A stretch of 31,892 bases of DNA from Basidiobolus meristosporus CBS 931.73 (GCA_002104905.1 MCFE01000835.1:1-31892); one strand, 5' to 3'; counted from the stretch's first letter, positions 1-10,754 are shown. A program made the numbers and translations. The notes: generated by a model not told the origin, from the letters alone.

Positions 1-10
1 AGGCGCTTCA

Positions 11-347
11 TGTTGTAAATCTTGTAGTTACACCTAAAACTCACTCAACTTGTTCACTTTGATCGCACTCTACTAATCATGAAGAATTTGGCCCAGGCTC
101 CTTGTTGGGTTTTACTTGGAATATTTCACCAAAATATTGGTACTCAGTGTTGTGAGTTTCGTAATTACACCTGAATATTTGCCCAACTTAGTCGCTTTGG
201 GCATTGCCTACAAATATTAGAGAATTCTGACCAAATTCCTTGTTGGGATTTACTTGGAATATTTCAGCAAAATATTAGGTACCCAGAACATGAAGTCTTG
301 TTAAGCTGTCTAAACACCCCCAAACTTTGCCCACATATTCTTGGTGC
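11..347 (+). repeat. Nested copia LTR fragments, plus orientation
   Basis: Two partial LTRs lie head to tail. The first starts with the family start TGTTGTAAAT at 11 and stops near 148. The second starts with TGTTGTGAG at about 149 and runs through the conserved stretch ending near 347. Both match the 5' half of the complete 346 bp copia LTR at 15056-15401, for example in the segments around TTCCTTGTTGGGATTTACTT and AACATGAA. No internal region follows, so these are leftovers rather than part of a working element. The short frames here are noise inside LTR sequence. Confidence 0.75.
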
Positions 348-690
348 TGCAAGAGTCTTGGAGATATTGGAAGTGATTGGGAGAACAAATTGATTATGTG
401 CTTTTCACTCAATGATTTATCAAATGTAAGAGTAGTATTTATACTTTTACATGGTCTTGGCATAAAAAGCACATATGGTATGTCTAGGAAGGTCCCAAGA
501 ACATGTGTGCAAAGTTTGGGGCTGTTTGGACAACTTTGAGTATTTTCATGCTCTGGGTACCTGATGTTTTTGTGAAATAATTTGAAGTAAATCTCAACAA
601 GGAATTTGGTCAGAAATCTCTAAGATTTGTAGGTAATGATCTAAGTGACTAAGTTGGGTGAAGATCTAGGTGGAATTCCAAATTTTTACA
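348..690 (-). repeat. Solo copia LTR, minus orientation
   Basis: Read on the minus strand this is a near full-length LTR (343 bp). It starts TGTAAAAATTTGGAATTCC at 690 and ends CTCTTGCA at 348, matching the start and end of the 346 bp LTRs elsewhere in the window. No primer site or internal sequence adjoins it. The flanking 5-mers (GGTGC and GTACA) do not match, so the insertion was followed by rearrangement or the flanks have decayed. It faces the plus-oriented fragment immediately to its left, forming an imperfect inverted repeat. Confidence 0.75.
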
Positions 691-1067
691 GTACACTTTG
701 ATCAGTGTATACAAATCTTGGAGAATTTGGCCCAGGTTCCTTGTTGGGTTTTACTTGAAATATTTCACCAGAATATCAGGTACTCAGTGTTATAAATTTT
801 GTAATTACATCTAAATATTTGCCCATCTTAGTCACTTTGCTCATTACCTACAAAGCTTAGAGAGTTCTGTCTAAATTCTTTAATGGGATTTACTTCAAAT
901 TATTTCACAAAAACATCAGGTACCCAGAGCATGAAAATTCTCAAAGTTGTCCAAACAGCCCCAAACTTTGCACACATGCTCTTGGAGCCTTCATAAGAAT
1001 GTTCTATGCGCTTTTTTTGCTAAGAACATGCAAAAATAAAAATCCTACTTCTACATTCAATAATATT
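691..1067 (+). repeat. Nested copia LTR fragments, plus orientation (second copy)
   Basis: From 691 the sequence repeats the arrangement seen at about 62-347: a middle LTR piece, then a new LTR start at about 788 (TGTTATAAATTTTG) inside it. This second LTR continues further than the first copy, to the TACATTCAATAA-like stretch near 1067 that precedes the LTR 3' third. The shared order of pieces suggests that one composite LTR-in-LTR structure was duplicated, with the minus-oriented solo LTR now between the copies. Confidence 0.65.
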
Positions 1068-1068
1068 G

Positions 1069-1406
1069 TGACAGTTTTGGAGATGTTGGGAGTGATTGGG
1101 AGAACAAGTAAACTATATGCATTTCATACCATAATTGATTCAGTATAAAAGTAGTACTTGCATCTTTGCATGGTTTTGCTGAGATCTACTTGGAACATTA
1201 TCATTAGAATGTCAGGTATCCAGAATATGAAATTTTGAGAAGTTGTCCAAACAGCCTTAAGCTTTGCCCATACATTCCTGCAGCCTTTCTAAGCATACTC
1301 TAAGTGTTTGTTCTGGCATGGATCTGATAAAAGTTCTCTTAGATTTGGGTGTATTGATTTTAGTGACTAAGCTAGGGGAGTATTTAGATATAGTACAAAC
1401 ATTACA
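1069..1406 (-). repeat. Copia 3' LTR, minus orientation, interrupted by a plus LTR piece
   Basis: The outer parts read on the minus strand as an LTR: 5' part about 1406-1320 (starting TGTAATGTTTG) and 3' part about 1190-1069 (ending in ACTGTCA). Between them, about 1188-1319, is a plus-oriented LTR segment with the family's TTGCCCATACATTCCTG-like stretch. The 1406 boundary abuts the end of a copia RNase H remnant, so this is the 3' LTR of the leftmost copia copy. Internal boundaries are good to perhaps 10 bases. Confidence 0.6.
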
Positions 1407-2105
1407 GCACTTCCATTTAGCTAAATACTTATATCAACTAATCCTAACAGAGATATGAGATATTCAAATTTGTCTCTGGCTAATGGTTTGTTAGATATTT
1501 CTGCAATCATTTCATCTGTAGGACAGGCAACTAAGTTAGCCTCTATTGCTTCCTATATGCAAGGATGTCTAATATCTATGCACTTAGCTCTGGTATGAAA
1601 AGTTGGATTTCTACATAATTGCATGCATTCCTGATTATCATAAAATAATGTAGTAGGGGCTTTCTGATATGAGCCCAAGTCTTTAAAGAGCTTTCTCAAT
1701 CACAATGCTTTACTTGTAGCCTTGTAGGTCACCTTAAACTCTGATTAGGGTTACAATTGGCTACATTCTTGAATTCCATGAAGTTGCTCCTTTACAGTAA
1801 AAGAAGGAGGATCCAGTAGTGGATCTTATGTTTTCTAAATTTTGATTTTTTCAGCTTGCATACCATATGGGGGTTATCTTGGTCAGCAAGCTCATCAGGC
1901 TGATATATACATATGTCCTTATCAAGTTTCCCATTCAAATGTATTTTTAATGGGAAAGTCAATGAATAAATAACCTAAACTGTGCTGCAATTTCCAATAT
2001 TCATTTGATGGAATTAAGCTTGGCTACTGGTGCAAGGATCTCAGTGAGGTCCAGTCCTTTTGTTTGTATGTATTGCTTGGCTACCAATCTTGCCATGTGG
2101 TATCC
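1407..2105 (-). pseudogene. Copia pol remnant (reverse transcriptase and RNase H pieces)
   Basis: On the minus strand, 1840-1450 matches the RNase H C-terminal coding region at 3409-3780, and 2105-1850 matches the N-terminal part of the copia reverse transcriptase region at about 4500-4760. Stop codons and indels are frequent, so no protein is made. The piece is bounded at low coordinates by the LTR ending at 1406 and at about 2105 by an abrupt switch into repeat U. The middle of RT, including the catalytic motif, is deleted. Identity is inferred from similarity to the better-preserved copia copies in this window. Confidence 0.65.
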
Positions 2106-2993
2106 CTATGAATATCATTTGATCCCACAGGTGGATCTAATCTGGATCAGCCATCAAGATCCCACAATCAGGCAGTGATAATGCTGACAGCTTGAAATGC
2201 TGAAGCATAACCCCAAACTCATCAATTAACTCCATTAAAATCCACCACTCAATACGCATTTCTGCTGTAACACTCTATTTCCATAACTTTGACTAAAACC
2301 CTGTGGCTTTATGCCACTATTCATTCACTGGATCCTGTACATCCTGGTATTCAGCCAGCACAGCAAGGTCTAGCACATCATGTACCAGTCTCTGCAGTAA
2401 ATCCTTGCAATATTCAGGCATGTCTTCTTGAGCACCACTCTTGAAGAGTGCTGCAACATCTTGGTCTGCCTATTAATGTTCTAAAATTCTGCTGTAGGCA
2501 TTGTGATAGTCTTTTAAGTTCTTAATGTTGTTGCTTTGTTGGTCAGTGGGATCTCCACTCTGAGTGCAATGGAGGACATGGAGGCAGTGGTAAACAAATA
2601 AATTTCCTCTCCAAACACATCTACCTTACAGGAATTTAGCTAAACTGGCTGTGCTTCCAACACTTGAGAAGACAGCAGATGTCTTGTTGATAATTCTTCT
2701 TGGCTCTCATGGGACTCAGCCTGTTCTGGGCCAAAAGTGTAAATTGATAAAAACTGCAGCTGTTTTCTCACACTTCCCTGTCTTGGGCTTAGGTAGACCA
2801 TCTTCTCTTTACCTTTACCTTTATCACTGTCAAATATATCACTGCTACTTTGACTGAGTACTTCTTATACTGTAATCTGTTTTCTCCTTAACAAACAGTG
2901 CATTGGTGCATCCATTTTTGCCTGCTGTCCCTTGCTGGCATACCCCTAGCAACCTGACATTTATTTGCTGCTTGCTTGAAACTATTAGCCCTT
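2106..2993 (-). repeat. Unclassified repeat U, copy 1 (degenerate coding sequence)
   Basis: About 2200-2993 is colinear with about 12170-13680 (copy 2), which reads on the same minus strand. Translated on the minus strand, both copies keep common peptide stretches such as a GKGK(E)K segment, a QGS.R..LQFL segment and an AESH.SQEELPTR-like segment, broken by stops and frameshifts. That pattern points to ancestral protein coding rather than a simple repeat. I do not recognise the protein. Copy 1 sits between the leader of one copia LTR (about 3010) and a copia RT remnant (about 2105), where gag to integrase would be expected. Confidence 0.55.
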
Positions 2994-3018
2994 TAGTAGT
3001 AGAGAGTGACAGCTTGCA

Positions 3019-3028
3019 GCTCATAACC
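3019..3028 (-). other. Copia primer binding site beside the shared LTR
   Basis: Minus-strand GGTTATGAGC begins three bases after the LTR 3' end. It matches the anticodon-loop region of initiator tRNA-Met (which contains GGGCTCATAACC), the half-molecule primer known for Drosophila copia. Its presence on the low-coordinate side shows that LTR 3032-3377 also serves as the 5' LTR of the leftmost copia remnant. Confidence 0.6.
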
Positions 3029-3031
3029 TGT

Positions 3032-3377
3032 TGTAAGAGTCTTGGAGACATTGGAAGTGATTGGGAGTACAAGTAGATTATGTGGTTTTCACTTAATGAT
3101 TTATTGAATGTAAAGGTAGTATTTATATTTTGACATAGTCTTGGCATAAAAAAAACATGTTCAATAGACTTAGGAAGATTGCAACAACATGTGTGCAAGA
3201 TTATGGGCTGTTTTGACAGCTTTGAGAATTATCATGCTCTGGTTACCTGATATTGAGATAAAAATATTCTGAGTAAATCCCAACAAGATGTTTAGTCAGT
3301 ATTCCCTAAGATTTGAAGGTAATGATCTAAGTGATTAACTTAGGTAAATATTTAGGTGGAATTACAAATTTACAACA
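3032..3377 (-). repeat. Copia LTR shared by two tandem copies
   Basis: This is a complete 346 bp LTR on the minus strand, TGTTGTAAATTTG... to ...CTCTTACA, the same length as the LTR at 15056-15401. On one side it has the polypurine tract and RNase H end of the copia at 3409-10723. On the other it has a primer binding site and leader of a different copia remnant. A single LTR between two internal regions is the product expected of LTR-LTR recombination or tandem insertion. Confidence 0.85.
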
Positions 3378-3389
3378 CTCCCACTCAAC
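3378..3389 (-). other. Copia polypurine tract
   Basis: Minus-strand GTTGAGTGGGAG lies directly upstream of the 3' LTR start. Its position and purine richness are those expected of the plus-strand DNA priming site of an LTR retrotransposon. Confidence 0.6.
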
Positions 3390-3399
3390 TAAAGCTCTC

Positions 3400-5200
3400 A
3401 CTGACTAGTCATAATTTTGACCTAAGATATTCAAACTTGTCTCTAGCTAATGGTTTGGTAAATATGGCTGCAATCATTTCACCTGTAGGAAAGTAAGCTA
3501 AGTTAACCAAGTTATTCTCTATAGCATCATGTATGAAATGGTGTCTAGTATCTATGTGCTTGGTTCTAGCATGAGAAGTAGAATTTCTACCTAATTGTAT
3601 ACATCTGTGATTATCCTTGAATAAAGTAATAGGCGTTTTTAGACATAAGTCTGAACCTTCAAAAAGCTTTCTTAACCACATTGCTTCTCATTTGGCTCCA
3701 CAGGCTGGCATATACTTTGCCTCTGGTAGATGGTCAACAGTTGGTTGCTTTCTTGAAATCCATGAAATTGCTCCTTTACAGCAAAGAATGGTGTATTCTG
3801 TGGCAGATCTTCTGTCTTTTAAAGTTTGTCACCAATTAGTATCAGACTATCTCACCAAATCTTGCTCTAAATCCTTATAGTTTTATCTTAAGCGGCTATT
3901 TGTATTTCCTTTTAGGTATCTAATATTATGCATAACTGCTGTAATATAATTAAATCCATATTTCTGATTGTGCTGGCTGACTACTCCCACTGAATATGAG
4001 ATATCTGGACAGGTCCTATGCAAGATATGCATCAGACTTCAACCATAGATTGATAAAGAAAGCTAGGGCTTTTAGATGGCACCTAGCTCTCATGATTTGA
4101 TTGACTTTTGACCAAGTAGAGGTTGTCTCCATTGGGGTAGCTGCCAGTTCACAGTCTTCCATTTGGTACTTCCTTGTAACATCTTGAATATACTAGGACT
4201 GAGTTAGGGTAATAGTCTAGGTAATTTTGTTCATGGACAATCATTCCCCAAGTTGTAACTGAGTTCCCCTAGATTGGACTTCTTGAACTTCTTAGATAAG
4301 CTGAATTTAATATCTTCCAATGTTTCTAGGTTATTGGTTGCTATCATAAGATCATTCACATACAGAGCTAATAGAACCAAATTTGCTTTATTTGGCTTGT
4401 GGTATACACTATAGTCACCAGTACTGCTTTGGAAACTCAAAGATTCCAAATAAGAGTCTTTCTTGCAACCCTAGGCTCTTGGTGATTGTTTGAGACCATG
4501 TAGAGACTTTTTCAAGCTTCCAGACCAAGTGGTGGTTGTTCTGGTCAGCAAACCATCAGGCTGGTTCATGTACAGTCCTCAGCAAGCTCTTTACTCAAAA
4601 ATACAGTTTTTACATTTATTTGATGTATGAAAAACTTACATTTGACTGCAATAGCAAATATTGATATGATGGCATTAAACTTGGCTACTTGTGCAAAGGT
4701 CTCAGTATAGTCAGGTCCTTTTGTTTGAGAGTATCCTTTGGCCAAAGTTCTTGCTTTGTGTCATTCAATTGTACTATCAGCCTTGTATTGTGTCCCAGAG
4801 ACCCATCTGCATCCAATGGATTATTGGTTGATTAGTAGTTTGACTTAGTTGCAAGTTTACTTTTTCATCAAGGCCTGATACTTCTCAGTCATTGCATATT
4901 TTCAGAACTTTGTATAAGGGCTATTGAGGACCTCTTTTGCAGTCTGGGGCTCATGAAAATGGACCAGATTGGCATAGGCTATATTTTTGCCCTCAAAGAT
5001 ATTACATTTTGGGTTGTTTCTGGTACAGTAGGATCTCCTGGTTTGTGATACTGAAATGATCACTTCTGGAACATTCCAGGATACTAACTCAGGCCAAACA
5101 ATGGTTGTAAAGTCCTCTGAAGCCAAAAATATTCATTACTGTACTTTGATTCAACTGTGACTACTGGTGGACTGGAGATTAGATTTTGTCACCTTCTGAT
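3400..5200 (-). pseudogene. Copia reverse transcriptase and RNase H, decayed
   Basis: Minus-strand reading fragments cover the inter-domain linker (about 5126-4902), the RT (about 4800-4230), and the RNase H end (3681-3409, including KDNHRCIQLGRNSTSHARTK and a FTKPLARDKFE-like ending typical of copia). The RT catalytic motif near 4345 reads YVND instead of YVDD, a G-to-A change removing a metal-binding aspartate. In-frame stops and frameshifts separate the fragments. The plus-strand copia at 25400-26604 gives the undisrupted order for comparison. Confidence 0.8.
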
Positions 5201-5225
5201 GTTATATTTTTTGAAATAATGTAAT

Positions 5226-6142
5226 TTAATCAAATAACACATCCCTGGACTTGATAAGCTTCTTTATTTTGGTATTGCAGAGGCTGTTTTCTCTATTCTG
5301 ATTGCAGTTGCCCAAAGATGCACATTTTACGCTATTTGGCTCCTTCTTTGACTGGTCTCCAGGCAGTTTCTTAGCATTTGCTGTACGCTCAGATATTCTT
5401 GGATGTTCTGCATTTGATCTGTATACATACCCTGCCTGAAATAGAGTAGAACCATAAAGTACTCTGCTAAAACTCCTATTCTGAAGGTATAAAGCTGTGG
5501 CAATGGATTCCACCCAAATATCATATGATAATATTAGATCATAGGTCATAGTTCTTACCATATAGCTTATTTATGTGTTTGCCTATTCTGCCACTCCATT
5601 TTGCTGTGGGGAGTATGGCTTAGTAGTCTCATGCTTTATCCTCAATCTTTGCCAATGTGGATGAAGCATCTTGAGGGATTCTCTCACCCATTATCCGAGC
5701 ATATTTTCTTGATTTTTTCACTAGTTTCACTCTCCACCATAGCTTTAAACTCACTGAACTTAAACAGAGCTTCTTCCTTTTGCTCCATGAAGTAGACCCA
5801 TATGTATCTTGTATAATTATTAATAAAAGTGGTTAAATACTTCACCCCACCTAAGGATATATTTTGCTTAGGTCCACATAGACCTGAGAGAATTAGTTCT
5901 AATTTTCTCTTAGTCATGATTAACCATAGCTCTTGATTGGTTGTCTGGCTTGTTTCTCATATATGCAGTTCTCACAGTGCTCCAAATTAGCTGGGGAATT
6001 AGTTTTTAATCAAGAAATTAGCTGATATTTGACCATTTTGTGCAAACAATCAAAATTGATGTGTCCAAATCTCTTGTGCCAAAGAATTGGTGTTTTCTCA
6101 TTCAAGTTACAAAAATTGGCTTCCAGATATGATTGAATATAA
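5226..6142 (-). pseudogene. Copia integrase, decayed
   Basis: The minus-strand fragment 5917-5684 encodes the start of the DDE core (LSGLCGPKQN with the first Asp changed to S-G-L context, then YTRYIWVYF, ending KKICSDNG, which holds the second catalytic Asp). The fragment 5561-5226 encodes the C-terminal part ending IKSRDVLFD, a copia hallmark. The zinc-binding HHCC region lies at about 6120-5925 in broken frames. The region ends at 6142 where the Harbinger-like element is inserted. Matching residues occur in the plus-strand copia at 24230-25130. Confidence 0.75.
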
Positions 6143-6326
6143 TAGACTTGTTCTGTTGAATAGTGCCACATAGTGCCAGCCTATATATGGTGCCTGATCA
6201 ATCTGGCACTCTACAGCACTATCTGACACTATAATTTCTACCATGATGCCAGTGGTATGGTACAGTTACTGGTAATTTTACTCAATCTTACTTATGTTGC
6301 TCAGAATAGTGCTTTCCTTGCTTTAT

Positions 6327-7209
6327 TTACTCTTCATAATGCTCCAGACACATTTCTCTCAGCAGATGTCTTCTTGTATCAACATACTGTGCATTAAAAA
6401 GTATCTTGACTATTTTACCTCTTCTGCTGTTTTCTCCTATATATGACTTTCCTCTGTATTTACCTGCCAATATGCTGAATCTCTTCAGATATCCAAATGT
6501 GTGCTCTACCCTCACTCTGAAATGATTAAATATCTCATTGTAGAGCTTCTGCTTCTGCTAAGTACACCATTCCTTGGCTTCCTATAAGCTGTAATACATC
6601 CTAATCTCTGACAATCCTCTCCTATATAGGCTAAGTCTGCCATACATTTCTCCCCTCTACTGAATTCAGGATGATTCTCTACCCAGAGTGCATTGTCATG
6701 CCTACTTCCAGCAAATGGCCCACTAAACCAGATGATGTTACCCTCAATGTCAGACAGTGCTTGAAATGTCACACAGTGTGCCTTGTACTTGCCAGAATAA
6801 AAGTGCCTCTGCCCTCTAGAAGGTCTATTAATCCTCACTGGAAGGTATCCAAAATACTCCTGATATGGAACCTGTTGCTGAACACTCTGGGATATGGAAG
6901 TCTACTGGAGCTTCTGAACCTAGTATTCCAAGCTTGCTCTAAGTCATTCATACCCTCTGCAAGGTGGTTCTCCATTGCTGTCAGCTGGGAATGAAAGCTT
7001 CTAGGACTTTTGTTGCCATGGATGGTGGGATGAAACTTTGTAGGGCAATAGTTCTTGTAATAGCAGAGAAGCTTAACAAGGGATCTCCTTGAGTAGATTG
7101 GGGTTGATGGTCCACAGTACTTGGAATAGATCTCCTCCAGTGTGTCAAAAGGAAATCCAGTGGTAGTGATGGGATTGATGAGAAAAGACCATTCAGATGA
7201 GTAAGTCAT
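6327..7209 (-). pseudogene. PIF/Harbinger-type DDE transposase, frameshifted
   Basis: Three overlapping minus-strand fragments make one protein of about 290 residues. The N-terminal part is 7209-6835, starting MTYSSEWSFL. The core is 6838-6512, with INRPSRGQRHFYSGKYKAHC, then WFSGPFAGSRHDNALW, whose HD aspartate is the second catalytic residue. The C-terminal part is 6515-6327, with VRVEHTFGYLKRFSILAGKY, whose Glu is the third. Frames change near 6836 and 6550. The stretch where the first Asp (usually in a DGT-like motif) should lie reads FGYLPVRINRP, so that residue seems lost. The family is DDE_Tnp_4-like by motif reading, not by a search. The protein would excise and reinsert DNA ending in the GACTTGTTC termini. 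Confidence 0.8.
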
Positions 7210-7568
7210 ATTAAAATTGGTGGATGATTGTATGGAGGCGGTTTGAATTGATTTGGTGCGATCTGCATTATTTATCTGATTTTTAATACATTATGGTTAA
7301 ATCTCCATCAATTGCCATGTATCCCATCATTATGTTGCAAAAATCATTTGCAAACAATGCCTTGGTACTTTTATTGATGCTTTAATCATAGGTCTATAAT
7401 CAAATAGGAAATCTGCAATTGATGTGATCTGATCTGTGTTAATGCAATCCAAGATGCATCATACATAATATATGGAAAATTCAACAATCACATTAGTTTT
7501 CATATATATTTCATATAAGACCAGGTTGACACCAATATACTGCTGTATAAGTATCCAACTCCGTTGCT
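7210..7568. other. Intergenic spacer between divergent transposon genes
   Basis: This AT-rich spacer lies between the start of the transposase (7209, minus) and the second gene (plus, from about 7569). I see no open frame of note and no repeat. By position it would hold both promoters. No specific element could be confirmed. Confidence 0.4.
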
Positions 7569-8850
7569 ATGGTCCCCATACCAAGCCTCAACTCATCTTT
7601 AGTACAACCCAGACAAAACCAATCCACCAGCTCACAAGCGTGGTCCGAACCAGAAAAGTCGATGTTGGATCTGTTCAGGTTCTTGCCAAATGATTTTAGT
7701 ATGGCCCAAGTGTCTATGATGAGCCTTCATACAGATATTTGGGCACTACTGATTAATCTAGTGGAACTAGATACCTCAGAGAGCAACAAAGATGGAAGAA
7801 TTTGAGTAGAAAGCTGTGGCATGAGTTCTACATCAAGATGCCAGCCAATGTATGTAAGCAGATATATAACAAGACAAGTATTGAAATCAAGAATGAGCTG
7901 AGGGTGAGAGGATTTGACAAAGAAGCCGCTAGTGGAATAATTTTGTGCGCAATTTGCACAGTACAGGGCGGATGCGATCCATTTGTGCATCAACTTTGGG
8001 AACCAAAGAGATTTTGAATGAGTTTTTGCCTCATAATGACTGAATGTACTATGTGATATATTAGTAGAGCTAAGTGGCTTCCAAGAGCAATATACACAGG
8101 ACTCATCCAGGCAACAGCTCCAAAGTATCAGACAGAGGGTAAGTGAATACCTTGAGGAATCAGATGGTGAGCTTCAGGAGGAAGAATACAGACCGCAAGC
8201 AACATTGTCCAGATTGCGCCAGGATGCCTTGCTGGATTCCCTACCATCTCTTGCAACCACAGCGTGCCAGCACACATCAGTCCAGACCACACCAACACCC
8301 TTTACCAGAACGCCCTGCATCAAGTCAACGCGCATTGAGTCAACGCATGTTGGATCAACGCGCATGCTTCAGAGCAAAACTACAAGAACTTGCCAAACTG
8401 CTCATTTAGACACAAGTTCATTGGAGCAGACCAAGTTGCATCAACATGCGGCATCACATCAAACTCAGCCAAGGGCCATCTCAATGTGTTCAAGGTGTGC
8501 CTGCGCATGCCATTTTGCCTGACCATCAGTGAGTTACTTCTGGTGAACTGACTGATGATGACCAACATGCAGTGGCTCAACCACTGGAGCCCTTGTCAAG
8601 TAAATGAACGCGTCAGCGCGTGGCACTACAGGCCAGTTCAGTTGGTTCAGTTAAAGTGATTCAGCACGGCCAAGCTGCAGCATTGCACTCATTAACTAGG
8701 AGGCAAAATACTGACTACAAATACACAAGTAGCCAAGATGATAATCAGCCAGGAAGTAGTATAGGTGTGCAAAGTGAGCCACTACCATAGTGCTTCAGTA
8801 GTAATCCCTGTGAGAAAAAAACCCAGGAGAAGATGATGCAATTGCTTTGA
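7569..8850 (+). pseudogene. Second gene of the Harbinger-like element, copy A
   Basis: Linked frames read as one decayed gene. 7569-7800 includes DIWALLINLVELDTSESNKD. After a shift near 7800 comes NLSRKLWHEFYIKMPANVCK and on to about 8012. Then 8058-8520 in one frame includes SDGELQEEEYRPQATLSRLR. The last part, about 8505-8790, includes a QHGQAAALHS segment and a TRRQNTDYKYTSSQ segment. The last part is shared with copy B (31289-31645, minus), so the coding reading is supported by two copies. Harbinger elements typically carry a second, Myb-like DNA-binding protein needed for transposition. I see no certain Myb repeat here, so the function is only inferred from context. Several stops and shifts make it inactive. 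Confidence 0.6.
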
Positions 8851-9578
8851 ATTGCTCATATTTGTAATGATCCCAACAACCCATTTTTTTTGCAATCCAA
8901 ATTGAGCCATTGCAAATCAGTGATCATCAAATTTTTGATATAAGTAATATCAAGGTTGTCTCACATTTGAGACAGAACCCCTGTAAATAAACACCCTGCA
9001 TATATATACGTCATCTGTAATACCAGTGCAGCTATTGGATCTGTTTTGCACTTACATAATTGCTTGCGTGCTAGCTTTGACACCTTGTCCAATCACTAGG
9101 ATCAGGGATTTACTTGCTTAATGGGCAAAATGGGATATTTAATGGCAAATCAGGTAGCTTTTTTAGTAGTCAATGAGCCAATTGGGGGCTGCCAGCTTCT
9201 GGATACTTTTGGACCAATTAACCACTGAGATACTGTCCAATTAGAGTGAGGGTAACCAAAATGGTAAGTATCAGTGTAGTTTATAGTGTAATACACATTT
9301 ATTTCCATTTACATTAAAGAAACATATCCAAATACCGGATTTTACCTGCCATAATAGCGGTATCCAATGGCACATGTGATGCAAACATTACAAGTTGGCG
9401 CAATCATTGGTGCCAATCTAATTGTGTCAGATTGTGCCATAGTGTGCAAGATTGTCCCACATAGTGCAATATTGTCCAAGAACAATCCTGCCTTCTGGTA
9501 GCTATAATATTGCGCCCAATTGTTCTTTACAACCACGGATTGCGCCGTGCACCCTGGCACAGTATGATGGAACAAGTC
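8851..9578. repeat. Right subterminal region of Harbinger-like element
   Basis: Non-coding. Its last 330 bases are rich in repeated short motifs of the type ATTGTGCCA / GGCAC / TAGTGC, in both orientations. The same sequence recurs inverted at 30545-30990. Such subterminal arrays are plausible transposase binding sites. The left end (6145-6250) and the fold-back elements also carry TAGTGCC/GGCAC motifs. Confidence 0.55.
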
Positions 9579-9589
9579 TAATTCAACTT

Positions 9590-10723
9590 GTGTAGATTCT
9601 GATCTCTGATACCCAAAGCAATATGTGCACCACTTTGATTAGTGATCCTGCATCCAGAGTTGTCAAAGCTGAAAGTGAGTCCTTCTGCTGTGGCCTTGCT
9701 TACAGATAGTAGGTTCTTGGCTGTTTTGGGCACATAGAGTACCTCATTGAAGGTAAATGTGGGGTTTCCATCACAGCTTCTAAGGCTTAATAGGACAGTT
9801 TCTTCTTCAACTGCATCAGGTGTTCAATTGTTGCCCATCAAAACCTCTAATTGAAATTGCATTACATTGGGTAAAAAGTTCATCATGACATGTAAAGTGT
9901 CACAATGCAACAGAATCAATATATCATGTGAGAGAATCCTGGATTTTGGTCATAGTTGGTGCAGATTTGAATAATCCATCATCAGTTTCTGCGGCATTTC
10001 CATATTCAAGCTTTTGGTTCTTATTATCCCTCACTTTGAGGCACTGGTCTGATCTTTGTCCTTTTCTTTTAAAATGATTGCAAAACAGGTGCTTTTGCCT
10101 TTAATGAGTCTTGAGTACCTCCCTTTGCCAGTTACATTCATTTATCAAAGCATTTTCTTCTTCCAACTTATTAGCCCTTGTTTTTCTTAGTTCTTCACTG
10201 AGGAGCCATCCATGTGCATAGTTTAAGGTCCAATCTTCAGTTCTGGACTCTTGACTAATACAAAGACTCTGAAACTTGTATGTCAGGCTACTCAAGATGG
10301 TGGCTATCAAATCCTCATTAGTAGTTGGTAGATGGTAGATCTGTTAATTAAATTTCTCAGTGCTTTTCCCAACAGCATTTTTGTAGTGAATAAGTTTTTG
10401 CTAGGGTACATTTTTTCAGCAGATGAACATGTTTGTTATGTGTGTTCTGATGCCTTCCAGGCATTCTTTGCCATTTTTGCTCTTCAGAATTGAAGTTGCA
10501 ACTTGTGGTTGATATAAGTGCAGTTGAAGGTACTTTGTTCTTTCTTATGGCACTTTGAGGCTTCTTCTCACAATTTTTTAGAAGGGCATTCTTCTCCCAT
10601 AACAGTATCCCAATGGCCCCTTTCTTGTAACAGCATCAACATCTTCATCTTCCACACTTGGTAGTAAGATCTATCAAGCTTTTCAGCAGAGGGAAAAACT
10701 CCAGTAATAGCATTAGTAGACAT
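9590..10723 (-). pseudogene. Copia gag and protease, decayed
   Basis: The minus-strand start codon at 10723 begins MSTNAITGVFPSAEKLD, closely matching the gag start of the plus-strand copia at 15436. Downstream, 10310-10101 encodes a gag C-terminal stretch (LSEELRKTRANKLEEENALI), and about 9850-9590 encodes the region after the protease site (EVLYVPKTAKNLLSVSKATA, SGAHIALGI). Stops and frameshifts break it throughout. The sequence ends at the Harbinger-like insertion at 9580. Confidence 0.75.
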
Positions 10724-10754
10724 TGCAGAGAGTGATAGATTAGAGCTCAGAACA

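Larger units (their letters stand above)
6145..9578. mobile_element. Harbinger-like DNA transposon, copy A, in copia
   Basis: The termini are inverted: GACTTGTTCTGTTGAATAGTG at the left and, on the minus strand, GACTTGTTCCATCATACTG at the right. The dinucleotide TA flanks both ends (6143-6144 and 9579-9580). Removing the 3434 bp joins protease and integrase of the copia at the point matching about 24190 of the intact plus-strand copia, give or take a 3-base indel. Inside are a minus-strand DDE transposase and a plus-strand second gene, diverging from 7210-7568, the two-gene layout usual for PIF/Harbinger elements. Classical Harbinger target duplications are 3 bp, so the 2-bp TA is a deviation. 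TA is known from the ISL2EU branch. Confidence 0.75.

Noticed and set aside
2800-2830. TTTACCTTTACCTTTATC as a microsatellite or telomere-like repeat
   Set aside because: Only about three imperfect units. It corresponds to a lysine-rich coding stretch of repeat U on the minus strand.
8174-8365. Minus-strand frame opposite the second Harbinger gene
   Set aside because: The plus strand is supported by conservation with copy B; the minus frame is not preserved there.
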